From contig CAYYQW010000008.1 in NCBI GenBank assembly GCA_964472505.1, forward strand, positions 1 to 64,000: a stretch of 64,000 nt of DNA, in the 5' to 3' direction. Below, in pieces: positions 45,188 through 54,778 of this stretch; position 1 is the stretch's first letter, and every line of letters starts with the position of its first letter. Source of the DNA: JAYEIA01 sp964472505. GTDB taxonomy: Bacteria > Bacteroidota > Bacteroidia > Bacteroidales > JAADGE01. A program made the translations under genes and the position numbers. The notes below the pieces were generated by a model. The model was given only the letters and a program-made list of their open reading frames with translations, made no database searches and was not told where the DNA came from.

Positions 45188-45238
45188 TTTTTTTGATTTA
45201 ATATAGTTATTAATTTCTAAATTTTCCGGAGTTCCGGC

Positions 45239-45326
45239 GGAGAGAGCGGGATTCGAACCCGCGATACCCGGTTAGGGTATACGCGCTTTCCAGGCGCGCT
45301 CCTTCAGCCACTCGGACACCTCTCCG
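45239..45326 (-). tRNA. tRNA-Ser (anticodon GGA)
   Basis: 88-nt class II tRNA. Acceptor GGAGAGG pairs with TCTCTCC (discriminator G at 45239), a long variable arm (TATACCC-TAA-CCGGGTA region), T-arm GCGGG-TTCGAAT-CCCGC, and anticodon loop CTGGAAA giving GGA at 45290-45292. CCA is not encoded. No neighbouring integrase or duplicated 3' end was seen. Confidence 0.97.
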
Positions 45327-45574
45327 GGTCTGAGTTTTTTTGATTTTCAGTTTCCGAAATTATAAAAAAAATTTAACTCTAAAAATTTTATACTAAAAAT
45401 AATGGAAAAACTCAGTTTGCAGTCTGTTTTTTCTTTTCTATTTTCTTTTTTTAGTCTTTTTATATTTTTAATGCACTGACTCAACTTGTTTATTTTCAAG
45501 ACAATAAGGTCTTCGGCTGCCGGCCGGTCTTAAATTATCGAAATTTGTATTTTATTAAACATTCCGAAATATTT

Positions 45575-46615
45575 TTAATTCGTACATATTTCCCCCGCGA
45601 GTGATTTATTTATAAAATTTATTATTTCATTTTTGTTCAGTCCTAAACCGGACAAGTACATGAGTTTTGTAATCGCAGCTTCGGTTGTCATGTCGTAGCC
45701 GCTTGCTACGCCGGCATTTTGCAGCAGACGGCTGGTTTCGTATTTGCCCATGGATACTTTTCCGCCGTGGCATTGTGTAATATTAACCAAAGCTATACCG
45801 TCATCATTGGCTTGGCTCAATTTCTTTATAAACCAGTCATCCATAAATGCATTGCCCGATCCAAAGGTTTCCATAACTACGCCTTTGAGATTTTTTATTG
45901 AAAATACGGCATCAAAAAAATCTTTGCTTATACCGGGGAACAGTTTTATCAGCGCCACATTAGTATCTAATTTTGTTTGAATAACGGGAACATTCTCATC
46001 TTGCGGATACCTTATGATTTGACGGTTGTATTTAATGTTTATACCGGCTTTTGCAAGTCTCGGAAAATTTGGTGAATCAAAAGCGTCGAAGTATTCGGCA
46101 TTTTTTTTGGTGGTACGGTTTCCTCTGAAAAGTTGATTATCAAAATATATGCAAACTTCCGGTACAATGGCTTTCCCGTCGGCTGTTTTTGCGGCGGCAA
46201 TTTCTATGGATGTAATTAGGTTTTCTTTTCCGTCGGTACGCAGAGTTTCTACCGGGAGCTGCGAGCCGGTAATTATGATAGGTTTATTAAAGTTTTGCAG
46301 AATAAAACTTAATGCCGATGAAGTATATGCCATCGTATCGGTCCCGTGCAAAATAACAAAGCCGTCGTATTGGGAGTATTTTTTTAACAGTATGTTGGCT
46401 AATTTTACCCAAGTATCGGGTTTCAGGTTTGCCGAGTCTATGGGTTGGTCAAAGGCTACAGTTTCTAATCGAAAACCAAATTTTTGAAGTGCCGGAATAT
46501 TCTCGGGCAGGTAGTTAAAATCAAATGGCTTGTATGCGCCGGTTTCCGGATTGGCTATCATACCTATGGTGCCGCCGGTATATATAATCAGTATGGATGT
46601 TTCTTTGGAAGTCAT
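45575..46615 (-). CDS. ansA: Type I (cytosolic) L-asparaginase
   Basis: 346 residues without signal peptide. Catalytic Thr in IIYTGGTIGMI (about 10-20) and the second catalytic motif LHGTDTMAYTSSALSF (about 89-104). Hydrolyses asparagine to aspartate. Follows the TatD gene by 4 bases, forming a two-gene operon. Confidence 0.93.
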   Translation of the reverse strand: MTSKETSILIIYTGGTIGMIANPETGAYKPFDFNYLPENIPALQKFGFRLETVAFDQPIDSANLKPDTWVKLANILLKKYSQYDGFVILHGTDTMAYTSSALSFILQNFNKPIIITGSQLPVETLRTDGKENLITSIEIAAAKTADGKAIVPEVCIYFDNQLFRGNRTTKKNAEYFDAFDSPNFPRLAKAGINIKYNRQIIRYPQDENVPVIQTKLDTNVALIKLFPGISKDFFDAVFSIKNLKGVVMETFGSGNAFMDDWFIKKLSQANDDGIALVNITQCHGGKVSMGKYETSRLLQNAGVASGYDMTTEAAITKLMYLSGLGLNKNEIINFINKSLAGEICTN

Positions 46616-46619
46616 GGTT

Positions 46620-47405
46620 TTAATTATTTAGCTTAAAATTATTGAACAATTCAGCTGCATTTTTTTCGCTTATTTCTGAAATCTCATCTAAACTTTTGCC
46701 GTAAATATCGGCAATTTTTTCGACTATGTATATAAGGTGTTTACTTTCATTTCGTTTTCCCCGTTTCGGACTTGGCGAAAGATAAGGTGAGTCGGTTTCC
46801 GGAACAATATATTCAAGCGGAATTTCTTTTATGCTTTTATCTAAATCTGAGTTTTTAAATGTGACAATACCGTTAATTCCTATTTTAAAACTTTCAAGCT
46901 CGCAAATACGTTTAGCCTGTTTTGCATTTCCGGTAAAACTGTGAAATACTCCGCTTAGATTTTTGTCATGCTGTTCTTTTATAATGCTAAAAGCTTCTTC
47001 AAAAGCATTGCGCACATGTATAATGATGGGTATGCGGTATTTTTTTGCCCATTCAATTTGTCGGCTGAAGGCTTCTTCCTGTTCGTTTCTGTAGGTGGTG
47101 TCCCAATACAGGTCAATTCCGGTTTCGCCTACGGCAATGTATTTACCGCTTGCCAATTCTTCTTCTGCAAGTTTTAGTTCTTGTTCAAAATCCTCCTTAA
47201 CGGAAGACGGATGAAGCCCGGCAGCTGCAAAACAGTTTTTCGGATAGCGTTCAAGCATTTCTCTTTGTACTTCGATGTATTTAGAATCGATGGCCGGCAG
47301 TACCATGCGTTTAATGCCGGCATTTATGGCGGCTTTTACGCATTCATCTCGATCGCCGTCAAATTGTTCAGAGTAAAGATGCGTGTGTGTATCGGTAAAA
47401 GTCAT
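46620..47405 (-). CDS. TatD-family metal-dependent DNase
   Basis: 261 residues. Metal ligands: THTH (about 6-9), Glu in AVGETGIDLYW (about 91-101), His in IIIHVRNA (about 126) and VFHSFTG (about 152), Asp in PETDSPYLSP (about 203). Predicted 3'-5' nuclease or related hydrolase. Upstream partner of asparaginase. Confidence 0.9.
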   Translation of the reverse strand: MTFTDTHTHLYSEQFDGDRDECVKAAINAGIKRMVLPAIDSKYIEVQREMLERYPKNCFAAAGLHPSSVKEDFEQELKLAEEELASGKYIAVGETGIDLYWDTTYRNEQEEAFSRQIEWAKKYRIPIIIHVRNAFEEAFSIIKEQHDKNLSGVFHSFTGNAKQAKRICELESFKIGINGIVTFKNSDLDKSIKEIPLEYIVPETDSPYLSPSPKRGKRNESKHLIYIVEKIADIYGKSLDEISEISEKNAAELFNNFKLNN

Positions 47406-47505
47406 GACTTTTTTTGCAAAACTATAATTTTTTGTCGGAACGGCTTTATAAATTACATTTGTATCACTTTCAGTCGTTCAATTTTTTTTTTAAAATGATA
47501 GTATT

Positions 47506-47916
47506 ATGAAGCGTTTATTTATTTTACTTGCGTTTATCTTTGGTATAATTGTATTTGCCGGCGCAGCCGAGTCCGAAACTCGGTATGCCGAAACAGCTGC
47601 CAAACAGGAAATTGTATCGGAGGGTATTCCTATACCCGTAGATTTGGTGAACGAAAAGCAATCATTTTTTAAGCGCAGTTTTTTCCGTCTTAAAGCAGCC
47701 TTACATCCCGGTAACTTCCCTTCTTTTTTATGGTCTTTTCTGATAAGTGCAATCGGTGCCTATACAATCTACGGTTTGGTACTTGGCCCGCTTTCGGTTT
47801 TGGCCGTTTATTTTATGGCCAAAAAAAAGAAATCGGAAGTCATGAAAGCCGTTTGGGGTTGGCTTACCGGTACCGCAGTTGGCTTGGGTGTCTGGATATT
47901 GATACGAGTAATTTAA
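47506..47916 (+). CDS. Small exported membrane protein of unknown function
   Basis: 136 residues. Signal peptide (MKRLFILLAFIFGIIVFAGA), a soluble stretch (about 22-70), then two to three membrane helices (about 75-105 and 115-136) separated by a basic KKKKSE loop. Similar short proteins occur in Bacteroidota, but no function is known. Its stop overlaps the convergent gene by 4 bases. Confidence 0.65.
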   Translation: MKRLFILLAFIFGIIVFAGAAESETRYAETAAKQEIVSEGIPIPVDLVNEKQSFFKRSFFRLKAALHPGNFPSFLWSFLISAIGAYTIYGLVLGPLSVLAVYFMAKKKKSEVMKAVWGWLTGTAVGLGVWILIRVI

Positions 47917-48380
47917 TTCTTTTTGACATATTTATCCAAAACCTCGTACAACTCTTCTCGCTCCGTTTTATTGAGTGCCGATAAGCTTAGCGAGGGAAAA
48001 ACAAAACGCCCCTTATTGCTCTCGGCAATAATTACTATTTCATGCCTGAGATTAAAAATGCTGCTTTTTACCTCGTAAGATTTAATGGTATTAGCCGGCA
48101 GTTTAAACGCTTTGTATGAACGCAAAAACGGATGCGCCGAATAATATCTTACCATAATAGAGTCGCCCGTATCCTGAAGATAAAAATAATTCAATCGTAA
48201 GGCCAACATACTAAAGTAGGCTAAGACAATGAGTATTAACATGGTAAGAAAAGCCGTTCTTACATATTCTTCATTGGGTTCAAACAAATAGTAAGCGCCC
48301 AGTGCGAAAATCAGCACCAATTGCAGAATATAGAAAATTTTTATTTTTGCGGTTCTTAATTTATTATCAATGGTTGTCAT
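47913..48380 (-). CDS. Membrane protein with PH-like C-terminal region
   Basis: 155 residues: two membrane helices in the first 70 residues (about 15-32 and 40-62), then a beta-rich part (TGDSIMVRYYSAHPFLRSY; KSYEVKSSIFNLRHEIVIIA) that looks like a bacterial PH or YdbS-like domain. Function unknown. Convergent with the previous gene. Confidence 0.6.
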   Translation of the reverse strand: MTTIDNKLRTAKIKIFYILQLVLIFALGAYYLFEPNEEYVRTAFLTMLILIVLAYFSMLALRLNYFYLQDTGDSIMVRYYSAHPFLRSYKAFKLPANTIKSYEVKSSIFNLRHEIVIIAESNKGRFVFPSLSLSALNKTEREELYEVLDKYVKKN

Positions 48381-48623
48381 TTTTTAGAGCTTTTCTGTTT
48401 TGATGGTAAAGGAAATACAAATCAGGGAAATTTTCAAGTTTTTCTTGATACGAAAATATGCAAAAGTACACTAAAAAAAACTTTTTATGGTAGAATAACA
48501 TGCGTTAGTAAACTTGTTTTGGATATTTGAACCAAGGGCTTACTTTTGAGTATATTCCGAATTATTTACCACTTTTTTTTAAATTAGCAGAATATTTATT
48601 TAGTTAACTTAACAACAAACATT

Positions 48624-50801
48624 ATGTTAAAAAAAATTCTTTCATTATTACTTATTATTTCTCTCTTAAGCAACCTTAGTGTACGTGCCGAGGGTGATGA
48701 CGAGGGAATGTGGATGCCCTTCCTGATTCAGAAATTGAACATGAAGAAGATGCAAAAAATGGGACTGGAATTGACCGCTGAAGATATATACAGCGCCAAT
48801 AAAAGCAGCCTTAAAGATGCCATTGTAGCCCTTGACCACGGCTCATGTACCGGTGAAATTGTTTCACCCGACGGGCTTTTCCTTACCAATCATCATTGCG
48901 GATACGGTGAAATACAAGCCCACAGCACGGTCGAAAATGACTATCTGACTGAAGGTTTTGTAGCTTGGTCCAAAAAAGAAGAGCTTCCCAATCCCGGTAA
49001 AACGGTTTCTTTCCTGATAAGCGCCGAAGATGTTACCGATAAAATTCTCGCAAAACTTTCCGATGAAATGGATGAGGAAGAACGCCAAATGATGATTCGA
49101 AAAGTTTCCAAAGAACTTGAAGAAGAAGCCGTTGGAGATACGCACTACACCGCCGAAGTACAGAGTTTTTACAAAGGAAATAATTTCTATATTTTTGTTT
49201 ACGAAACATTCAAAGACGTACGATTGGTTTATGCTCCGCCTTCTTCCGTTGGTAAATACGGTGCCGATACCGATAACTGGATGTGGCCGCGTCATACAGG
49301 CGACTTTGCAATATTTAGAGTATATGCCGATAAAGACGGAAATCCTGCTGAATATTCCGAAGATAACGTGCCTTATAAGCCGCGTCATTATTTGACTATT
49401 TCAGGCAAAGGTTACGAAAAAGGCGATTTTGCCATGGTTTTGGGCTACCCCGGAAGCACTTCCAGATATCTTACTGCGAAAGGTGTAGAGCAAGTTATGG
49501 AGAATGAAAACAAAATTCGTATCAAATTGCGCGAAACCAAGCAGGAAATTATGAAAGCCGAAATGGATAAGAGTGATAAAGTGCGTATTCAATATGCTTC
49601 AAAATATTCACGTTCCACCAATTATTATAAATATTCAATTGGCCAAAACAGAGGTTTGAAAAACCTAAATGTAATTGGTAAGAAGAAAGCGCTCGAAATA
49701 CAATTGATGACCTGGGTAAACGAAAACAAAGAACGAAAAGCCAAATACGGCGATATGTTGAAACTGATTAATAATGCCGTAGAAAAATCCGATGAATACG
49801 ACCGTGCTTTTAATTATTGGATAGAAGCTTTATGGATTGGAGCCGAGTTTCCGCGTTTTGCTTTAAATTCATCGCGAAGCATGCAAGAGTATGTTATGAC
49901 CAAAGATGAAGATTTGAAAAAAGAGTTGGAAGAAACAGCCAAAGAGTTTTTCAAAGATTATTATCAGCCCATCGACAAAAAAATGTTTACGGCGATGATG
50001 AAGATGTATAAAATGGATCTTGATGAGAAATTTTATCCCGCATTTTTCGAAACCGTTGAAAATGACTACAACGGAAGTTTTGAACAATATGCCGATTCTA
50101 TTTTTGAAAATTCGCTGTTTACAGATGAAGACCGATTTATGGCATTTCTGGAAGACCCCAAACCGGAAGCCATGCAGGGCGATTTAGCTTTGGAAGTGGC
50201 TCAATCGGCCATTGCGTTATACCAAACCATACAGCAGGCTACCCAAGAACTGAATTACCAAAAACAAAATGGTGAGCGGCTGTATATGGATGCACTCCAA
50301 AAAATGAAAAGCAATGAGGCTCTGTATCCGGATGCCAATTCAAGCATGCGCTTTACATACGGAACAGTAGGCGATTATGAACCTCGCGATGCCGTTCTTT
50401 ATACGCATTATACAACTTTAGAAGGTTATATGGAAAAGGAAGAAGAAGGATCTGAAAAAACCGCCGAGTTTTATGTTCATCAGAAAATAAAAGATTTATA
50501 CAATGCCAAAGATTATGGCCGATACGGAGTTACGCTTCCTAACGGAGAAAAACAAATGGTCGTTAATTTTACAACCGATAACGATATTACCGGAGGAAAC
50601 TCAGGCAGCCCCGTACTAAACGGCAAAGGACATCTTATCGGCATAGCTTTTGACGGCAACTGGGAAGCCATGAGCGGTGATATCGCATTTGAGACCGAAT
50701 TGCAAAAATGTATTAATGTGGATATTCGTTTCGTACTTTTTGTAATGGACAAATATTCCGGAGCTCAACATTTATTGGATGAGATGAAAATCGTATTTTA
50801 A
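48624..50801 (+). CDS. S46-family dipeptidyl-peptidase (DPP7/DPP11 type)
   Basis: 725 residues with signal peptide (MLKKILSLLLIISLLSNLSVRA). Catalytic His in LTNHHCGYG (about 90-98), Asp in the GADTDNWMWPRHTGDF region (about 213-228) and Ser in TGGNSGSPVLNGKG (about 654-667). This family removes dipeptides from oligopeptides in the periplasm and is typical of asaccharolytic, protein-fermenting Bacteroidota. The specificity position (Gly or Arg) was not resolved here. Followed by a strong terminator. Confidence 0.95.
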   Translation: MLKKILSLLLIISLLSNLSVRAEGDDEGMWMPFLIQKLNMKKMQKMGLELTAEDIYSANKSSLKDAIVALDHGSCTGEIVSPDGLFLTNHHCGYGEIQAHSTVENDYLTEGFVAWSKKEELPNPGKTVSFLISAEDVTDKILAKLSDEMDEEERQMMIRKVSKELEEEAVGDTHYTAEVQSFYKGNNFYIFVYETFKDVRLVYAPPSSVGKYGADTDNWMWPRHTGDFAIFRVYADKDGNPAEYSEDNVPYKPRHYLTISGKGYEKGDFAMVLGYPGSTSRYLTAKGVEQVMENENKIRIKLRETKQEIMKAEMDKSDKVRIQYASKYSRSTNYYKYSIGQNRGLKNLNVIGKKKALEIQLMTWVNENKERKAKYGDMLKLINNAVEKSDEYDRAFNYWIEALWIGAEFPRFALNSSRSMQEYVMTKDEDLKKELEETAKEFFKDYYQPIDKKMFTAMMKMYKMDLDEKFYPAFFETVENDYNGSFEQYADSIFENSLFTDEDRFMAFLEDPKPEAMQGDLALEVAQSAIALYQTIQQATQELNYQKQNGERLYMDALQKMKSNEALYPDANSSMRFTYGTVGDYEPRDAVLYTHYTTLEGYMEKEEEGSEKTAEFYVHQKIKDLYNAKDYGRYGVTLPNGEKQMVVNFTTDNDITGGNSGSPVLNGKGHLIGIAFDGNWEAMSGDIAFETELQKCINVDIRFVLFVMDKYSGAQHLLDEMKIVF

Positions 50802-50834
50802 TGAAGATAAAGAAGAATTAACTTTTATTTTGAG

Positions 50835-50873
50835 AGCAGTTCTGTACTATTTAATGCAGAACTGCTTTTTTTT
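50835..50873 (+). terminator. Rho-independent terminator after the S46 peptidase
   Basis: AGCAGTTCTG (50835-50844) and CAGAACTGCT (50857-50866) form a perfect 10-bp stem with a 12-base loop, followed by eight T. Confidence 0.93.
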
Positions 50874-50916
50874 ATGAAAAAATCTATGATTTACTGAAAT
50901 AATTTGAGCAAATTAT

Positions 50917-50924
50917 TAAATTTG
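50917..50924 (+). promoter_or_regulatory. -7 box for the efflux adaptor gene
   Basis: TAAATTTG, 30 bases before the ATG at 50955, directly after the preceding terminator. Confidence 0.5.
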
Positions 50925-50954
50925 TGTGGATTTAAGAATGGCTAAAACAAAGCA

Positions 50955-52262
50955 ATGAGCAAAAAACTAAAAATCGGATTAATATCTGCAGGAGTAATTA
51001 TTGTAGTTCTTTTTATATTAAAAGCATCGGGGCTTTTGGGTGGGGCAGATTCGCCGGAGGTAAGTATCGAAAAGGCACAGATGCGTACGATAACCGAGAT
51101 AATTTCAGCCAACGGAAAAATCCGGCCGGAGACCGAAGTTAAAATCAGCTCGGATGTATCCGGTGAAATCGTTGAGCTTTCCGTAACAGAAGGGCAGGAG
51201 ATTAAACAGGGCGAATTACTTTTAAAAATTAAGCCCGATATTTATTTGTCTTCGGTAGAACGTGCCAATGCCGGACTCAATCAGGCAAAAGCACAGTTGG
51301 CTCAAGCCCGAGCCAGATTAATTCAGGCTGAAGCCTCTTTTGAGCAGGCTAAGCTGAGTTATGAACGTAACAAAAAGCTTTATGAACAAAAAACCATATC
51401 ACAGGCTGAATTTGAACAATCGCAGACCAATTTTAAATCGGCAAAAGCAGAAACCGAGGCAGCCAAACAAACGGTAAATGCAGCAATATATACCGTAAAA
51501 AGTGCAGCAGCAAGTTTAAAAGAAACTCGTGAGAATCTTGACAAAACCAGTATTTATGCCCCAATGACCGGAACCGTTTCGCGCCTGAATGTGGAAAAAG
51601 GTGAGCGTGTGGTAGGAACCATGCAAATGGCCGGTACAGAGCTATTGCGCATTGCCAAAATGGATAAAATGGAGGTGATTACCGAAGTGAATGAAAACGA
51701 TATTGTAAAAGTAAGCCACGGAGATACAGCAATAATAGAAGTGGATGCATACTTGGGTAAGAAATTTAAAGGCGTGGTAAGCGAAATAGCTAATTCATCC
51801 GGCGGTACGGGAGCCGTGCAAATTTCGTCGGAAGATATTACCAATTTTGAAGTAAAAATATTACTGCTTCCCGAGTCTTATGCTGATTTGTTGGAAGAAA
51901 ATCCCGAAAAATACCCTTTTCGGCCCGGAATGTCCGCTACGGCTGATATTCAAACCAAAACTCTGAAAAACATATTAACCGTTCCCATAAAAGCCGTTAC
52001 CACCCGCGAAGATACTGCAAGCGAGCAAGAAAATAAGCTCAATGAGCAAATGGTCGTTGTGTTTAAATACAAGGAAAATGAAACCGTAGATATGCAACAG
52101 GTAGAAACCGGCATACAGGACGATGAGTACATACAAGTACTTGAAGGCTTGGAAGAAGGAGATGAGGTGGTTACAGACCCTTACAATATGGTTTCAAACC
52201 GTTTGCGTGATAAACAACAGGTGCAAAAAGTGGAAAAAGAGAAATTATATACGGAGAAATAA
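50955..52262 (+). CDS. Efflux periplasmic adaptor (MacA/HlyD family)
   Basis: 435 residues. Membrane anchor (about 5-27), a split lipoyl domain (SGEIVELSVTEGQEIKQGE and PMTGTVSRLNVEKGERVVG), a long alpha-hairpin coiled coil (about 100-195) and beta-barrel parts. Links an inner-membrane ABC or RND pump to an outer-membrane channel. The usual permease/ATPase neighbours are missing: the next genes are a repeat and gdhA, so its partners must be elsewhere. Confidence 0.88.
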   Translation: MSKKLKIGLISAGVIIVVLFILKASGLLGGADSPEVSIEKAQMRTITEIISANGKIRPETEVKISSDVSGEIVELSVTEGQEIKQGELLLKIKPDIYLSSVERANAGLNQAKAQLAQARARLIQAEASFEQAKLSYERNKKLYEQKTISQAEFEQSQTNFKSAKAETEAAKQTVNAAIYTVKSAAASLKETRENLDKTSIYAPMTGTVSRLNVEKGERVVGTMQMAGTELLRIAKMDKMEVITEVNENDIVKVSHGDTAIIEVDAYLGKKFKGVVSEIANSSGGTGAVQISSEDITNFEVKILLLPESYADLLEENPEKYPFRPGMSATADIQTKTLKNILTVPIKAVTTREDTASEQENKLNEQMVVVFKYKENETVDMQQVETGIQDDEYIQVLEGLEEGDEVVTDPYNMVSNRLRDKQQVQKVEKEKLYTEK

Positions 52263-52303
52263 TTAGAGTTTGGCAGAAAACTACAAAATTAATTCACTGC
52301 GCA

Positions 52304-52325
52304 CGTCAGGTGTTTTCACCTGACG
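52304..52325. repeat. Perfect 9-bp hairpin CGTCAGGTG-TTTT-CACCTGACG
   Basis: Located 41 bases after the adaptor stop. There is no T run on either side, so it is not a standard terminator; role unknown. Confidence 0.6.
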
Positions 52326-52377
52326 CAAAACAGGCAGTTTTAAAACTCCGTTCGGCTTAATAATGAAAGGATTAAGA

Positions 52378-52693
52378 CGGTAGATTATCAGTAGTTGAAG
52401 TTTCGCAGCATAGTTTTTATTAGATATAAGACAATTTTGCAATCGGGTTGCAAGACCGGATACATGCCGGCTTTTGGCTGACGAAGATTGAAACACTTTT
52501 GAACGTCCGGCGGTTCCTGAGCATCAGTCGAAGGAAGGACTTCAAAACGTGTGGGCTGCTTGGAGCAGTGGCACGGGCACGCTTTCATCTTGCGGATTTC
52601 TGACCTTACATAATTTATTACGGTGGGGTAGGAATCATGATTTTATCAAAAAAATTGCGACAGCCTTGTTTACGTGGAATCAGGAGTTCTGAG
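52378..52693. mobile_element. MITE-like element, copy 3
   Basis: Bases 52469-52693 match 15991-16189, including the terminal ATCAGGAGTTCT, with a 25-base insertion (about 52511-52535; TTCCTGAGC..GTCGAAGGAA can fold) absent from the other copy. The left end keeps GATTATCAG (from about 52383) and a GTTTCGCAG block shared with sequence at about 23226, but the outer AGAACTCC end is missing. No coding frame is conserved. Confidence 0.6.
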
Positions 52694-52711
52694 TTTCAAA
52701 AGACCGGAATA

Positions 52712-52747
52712 AAAAAAGCTTCGCCAAAATTTTGGCGAAGCTTTTTT
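52712..52747. terminator. Bidirectional terminator between the adaptor and gdhA
   Basis: A perfect 36-base palindrome with an AGCTTCGCC core, flanked by A runs on the left and T runs on the right, so it can stop transcription in both directions. It lies 22 bases after the gdhA stop. Confidence 0.92.
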
Positions 52748-52768
52748 ACTGTATAAACCCAATATGAA

Positions 52769-54109
52769 TTAAACTAAACCTTGAGCCAGCATAGCATCGG
52801 CCACTTTTACAAAGCCGGCAATATTCGCTCCTTTTACATAATTAATGTATCCGTCATCTTCGGCGCCGAATTTTTTACAGGCATCGTGAATGTCAATCAT
52901 GATTTTTTGTAATTTTTCATCCACTTCTTCCGAAGCCCAATTGTAGCGCATTGAGTTTTGGCTCATTTCCAGACCTGATACGGCTACGCCGCCGGCATTG
53001 GATGCTTTCCCGGGAGAAAACAAGATTTGAGCTTTATGGAATATTTCAACGGCTTCGGGTGTGCAAGGCATGTTAGCACCTTCGGCAACACAAATAACAC
53101 CGTTATCAACCAGATTTTGAGCATCTTGCTCGTCGAGTTCGTTTTGAGTAGCGCAGGGCAGGGCAACATCGACTTTTTGTTCCCATGGGCGTTTTCCGGG
53201 GAAGAATTCAACACCAAATTCATCGGCATAAGGTTGCACCACATCATTGTTGGTAGCTCTGAGTTCCAGCATGTACTCAATTTTTTCGCCTGAAATGCCG
53301 TCCGGGTCGTAGATGTATCCGTCGGGTCCGGAGAGCGTTACTACTTTGGCACCCAGCTCGGTGGCTTTAATGGTTGCTCCCCAAGAAACATTACCGAAAC
53401 CGGAAACGGCTACGGTTTTTCCTTGTAAGGAGTCGCCTCGTGTGGCCAGCATCTGTTGTGCAAAATACACATCGCCAAAGCCGGTAGCTTCCGGGCGCAT
53501 CAGGCTTCCGCCCCATTCGCGGCCTTTGCCTGTAAGTACTCCGGTGAACTCATTTCTGAGGCGTTTGTATTGCCCGAACAGGTATCCGATTTCTCGACCG
53601 CCTACGCCGATATCGCCGGCCGGTACATCGGTATTAGGGCCAATGTGGCGGAACAATTCCGACATAAAGCTTTGGCAAAAACGCATGATTTCAGAATCTG
53701 ATTTTCCTTTGGCATCAAAATCCGAGCCGCCTTTTCCGCCGCCCATGGGCAATGTGGTAAGGCTGTTTTTTAATATTTGTTCAAAACCCAAGAATTTCAA
53801 AATGCTTAAGTTAACGCTTGGGTGAAAACGCAAGCCGCCTTTATATGGGCCGATGGCGCTGTTATATTCTACCCGAAAACCTTTGTTTACATGTACTTCA
53901 CCTTGGTCATCTTGCCAGGGTACACGGAACATTATTACACGCTCGGGTTCTACCATACGCTCTAATATTTTGGCCTCTTTGTATTTGGGGTTTTCTTCCA
54001 TAAACGGAATGATAACCTCGGCTACTTCATATACCGCTTGATGAAATTCTGTTTCACCCGGATTGGCAGCCTTTACGATGTTCATGAACTTTTCTATTTT
54101 TTCGTGCAT
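52769..54109 (-). CDS. gdhA: NADP-type hexameric glutamate dehydrogenase
   Basis: 446 residues, the standard hexameric length. Glutamate-site segments KGGLRFHPSVN (about 90-100) and LPMGGGKGGSDFD (about 118-130, catalytic Lys), DIGVGGREIGYLFG (about 165-178), and a Rossmann motif SGFGNVSWG (about 234-242). Assimilates or releases ammonia by interconverting 2-oxoglutarate and glutamate. Single-gene unit; its 3' end faces the bidirectional terminator. Confidence 0.95.
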   Translation of the reverse strand: MHEKIEKFMNIVKAANPGETEFHQAVYEVAEVIIPFMEENPKYKEAKILERMVEPERVIMFRVPWQDDQGEVHVNKGFRVEYNSAIGPYKGGLRFHPSVNLSILKFLGFEQILKNSLTTLPMGGGKGGSDFDAKGKSDSEIMRFCQSFMSELFRHIGPNTDVPAGDIGVGGREIGYLFGQYKRLRNEFTGVLTGKGREWGGSLMRPEATGFGDVYFAQQMLATRGDSLQGKTVAVSGFGNVSWGATIKATELGAKVVTLSGPDGYIYDPDGISGEKIEYMLELRATNNDVVQPYADEFGVEFFPGKRPWEQKVDVALPCATQNELDEQDAQNLVDNGVICVAEGANMPCTPEAVEIFHKAQILFSPGKASNAGGVAVSGLEMSQNSMRYNWASEEVDEKLQKIMIDIHDACKKFGAEDDGYINYVKGANIAGFVKVADAMLAQGLV

Positions 54110-54383
54110 AGTAATTTATTTAAAAATTTCTAAATATGTTTTTAATATTATAAACAAAATTATACGTTTTTTGTTTAATTAAAATATTTAAGCAACTTGT
54201 TGAATAAATATATTTGTCTATGCATCAGTATTTTAACTTGCATCTAATGCTGTTAAAAAGCAGTTTTTGACAAAAATCAGGTATTTGAACATTATATTTC
54301 GGTTTTGAATAACAAACGTTTGCACAATTTGATGATATTTTATAAGAGTTTATTGTACAATATCCGGAATATTATTTGTGTTC
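54110..54383. other. AT-rich upstream region of gdhA
   Basis: About 270 bases at very high AT content between gdhA and repeat family C. It presumably contains the gdhA promoter, but I found no convincing TTG-N-TAnnTTTG pair. No reading frame is supported. Confidence 0.4.
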
Positions 54384-54519
54384 AAGTGCCGGAAACTATG
54401 CTGATGAAGAAAATATTTTTGATCTAAGCGTTCTTAGTTTTCTTTGGAAAACGGTAAAATGATATTTCGACGGAGGCAGAGCCATCCGCCGAACGCGGCA
54501 CAGCCTGAAGCGAACGGGG
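54384..54519 (+). repeat. Repeat family C, copy 1
   Basis: 136 bases from AAGTGCCGGAAACTATGCTG to GCCTGAAGCGAACGGGG, about 95% identical by eye to 59383-59518 and 60569-60703. A plus-strand frame ending ..SFLWKTVK then stop is open in two copies but lost in one, so coding is not conserved. Confidence 0.85.
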
Positions 54520-54778
54520 TAAGTAAAACGCATAAAAACATGTTTTAAAACGTTTGCGGAAAACCGAAATAATGACAAATTTTTATATTTTTGTTAGCCA
54601 CAACGATAAATGACCCGTGAATACCGAACCGGCGAAATTGAGTAGGAAAAACGACAGTGGTAAGGCCACACTCTCTGAAATGTTTTTTTGCTGATTGCTT
54701 GCTTTTAAGTAAGCTTGTCATTAGTGTCGTATACCATATAGGATAGATTGGCGATGCGGGAGTGTTGTTAGTATATAC
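54520..54778. other. Intergenic stretch with the left side of a degenerate attC-like site
   Basis: Contains a palindromic AAAACATGTTTT (54536-54547) and a weak dyad ACACTC / GAGTGT (about 54668 and 54760) that may belong to an attC-like site ending at 54787. There is no convincing gene. Confidence 0.35.

Noticed and set aside
45239..45326. tRNA-Ser as an island attachment site
   Set aside because: Both sides are core genes and no duplicate of the tRNA 3' end was found nearby.
54396..54578. Minus-strand ORFs in repeat family C (also 60580-60870)
   Set aside because: Conserved only because the DNA repeat is; the third copy does not keep the frame and there is no ribosome binding context.
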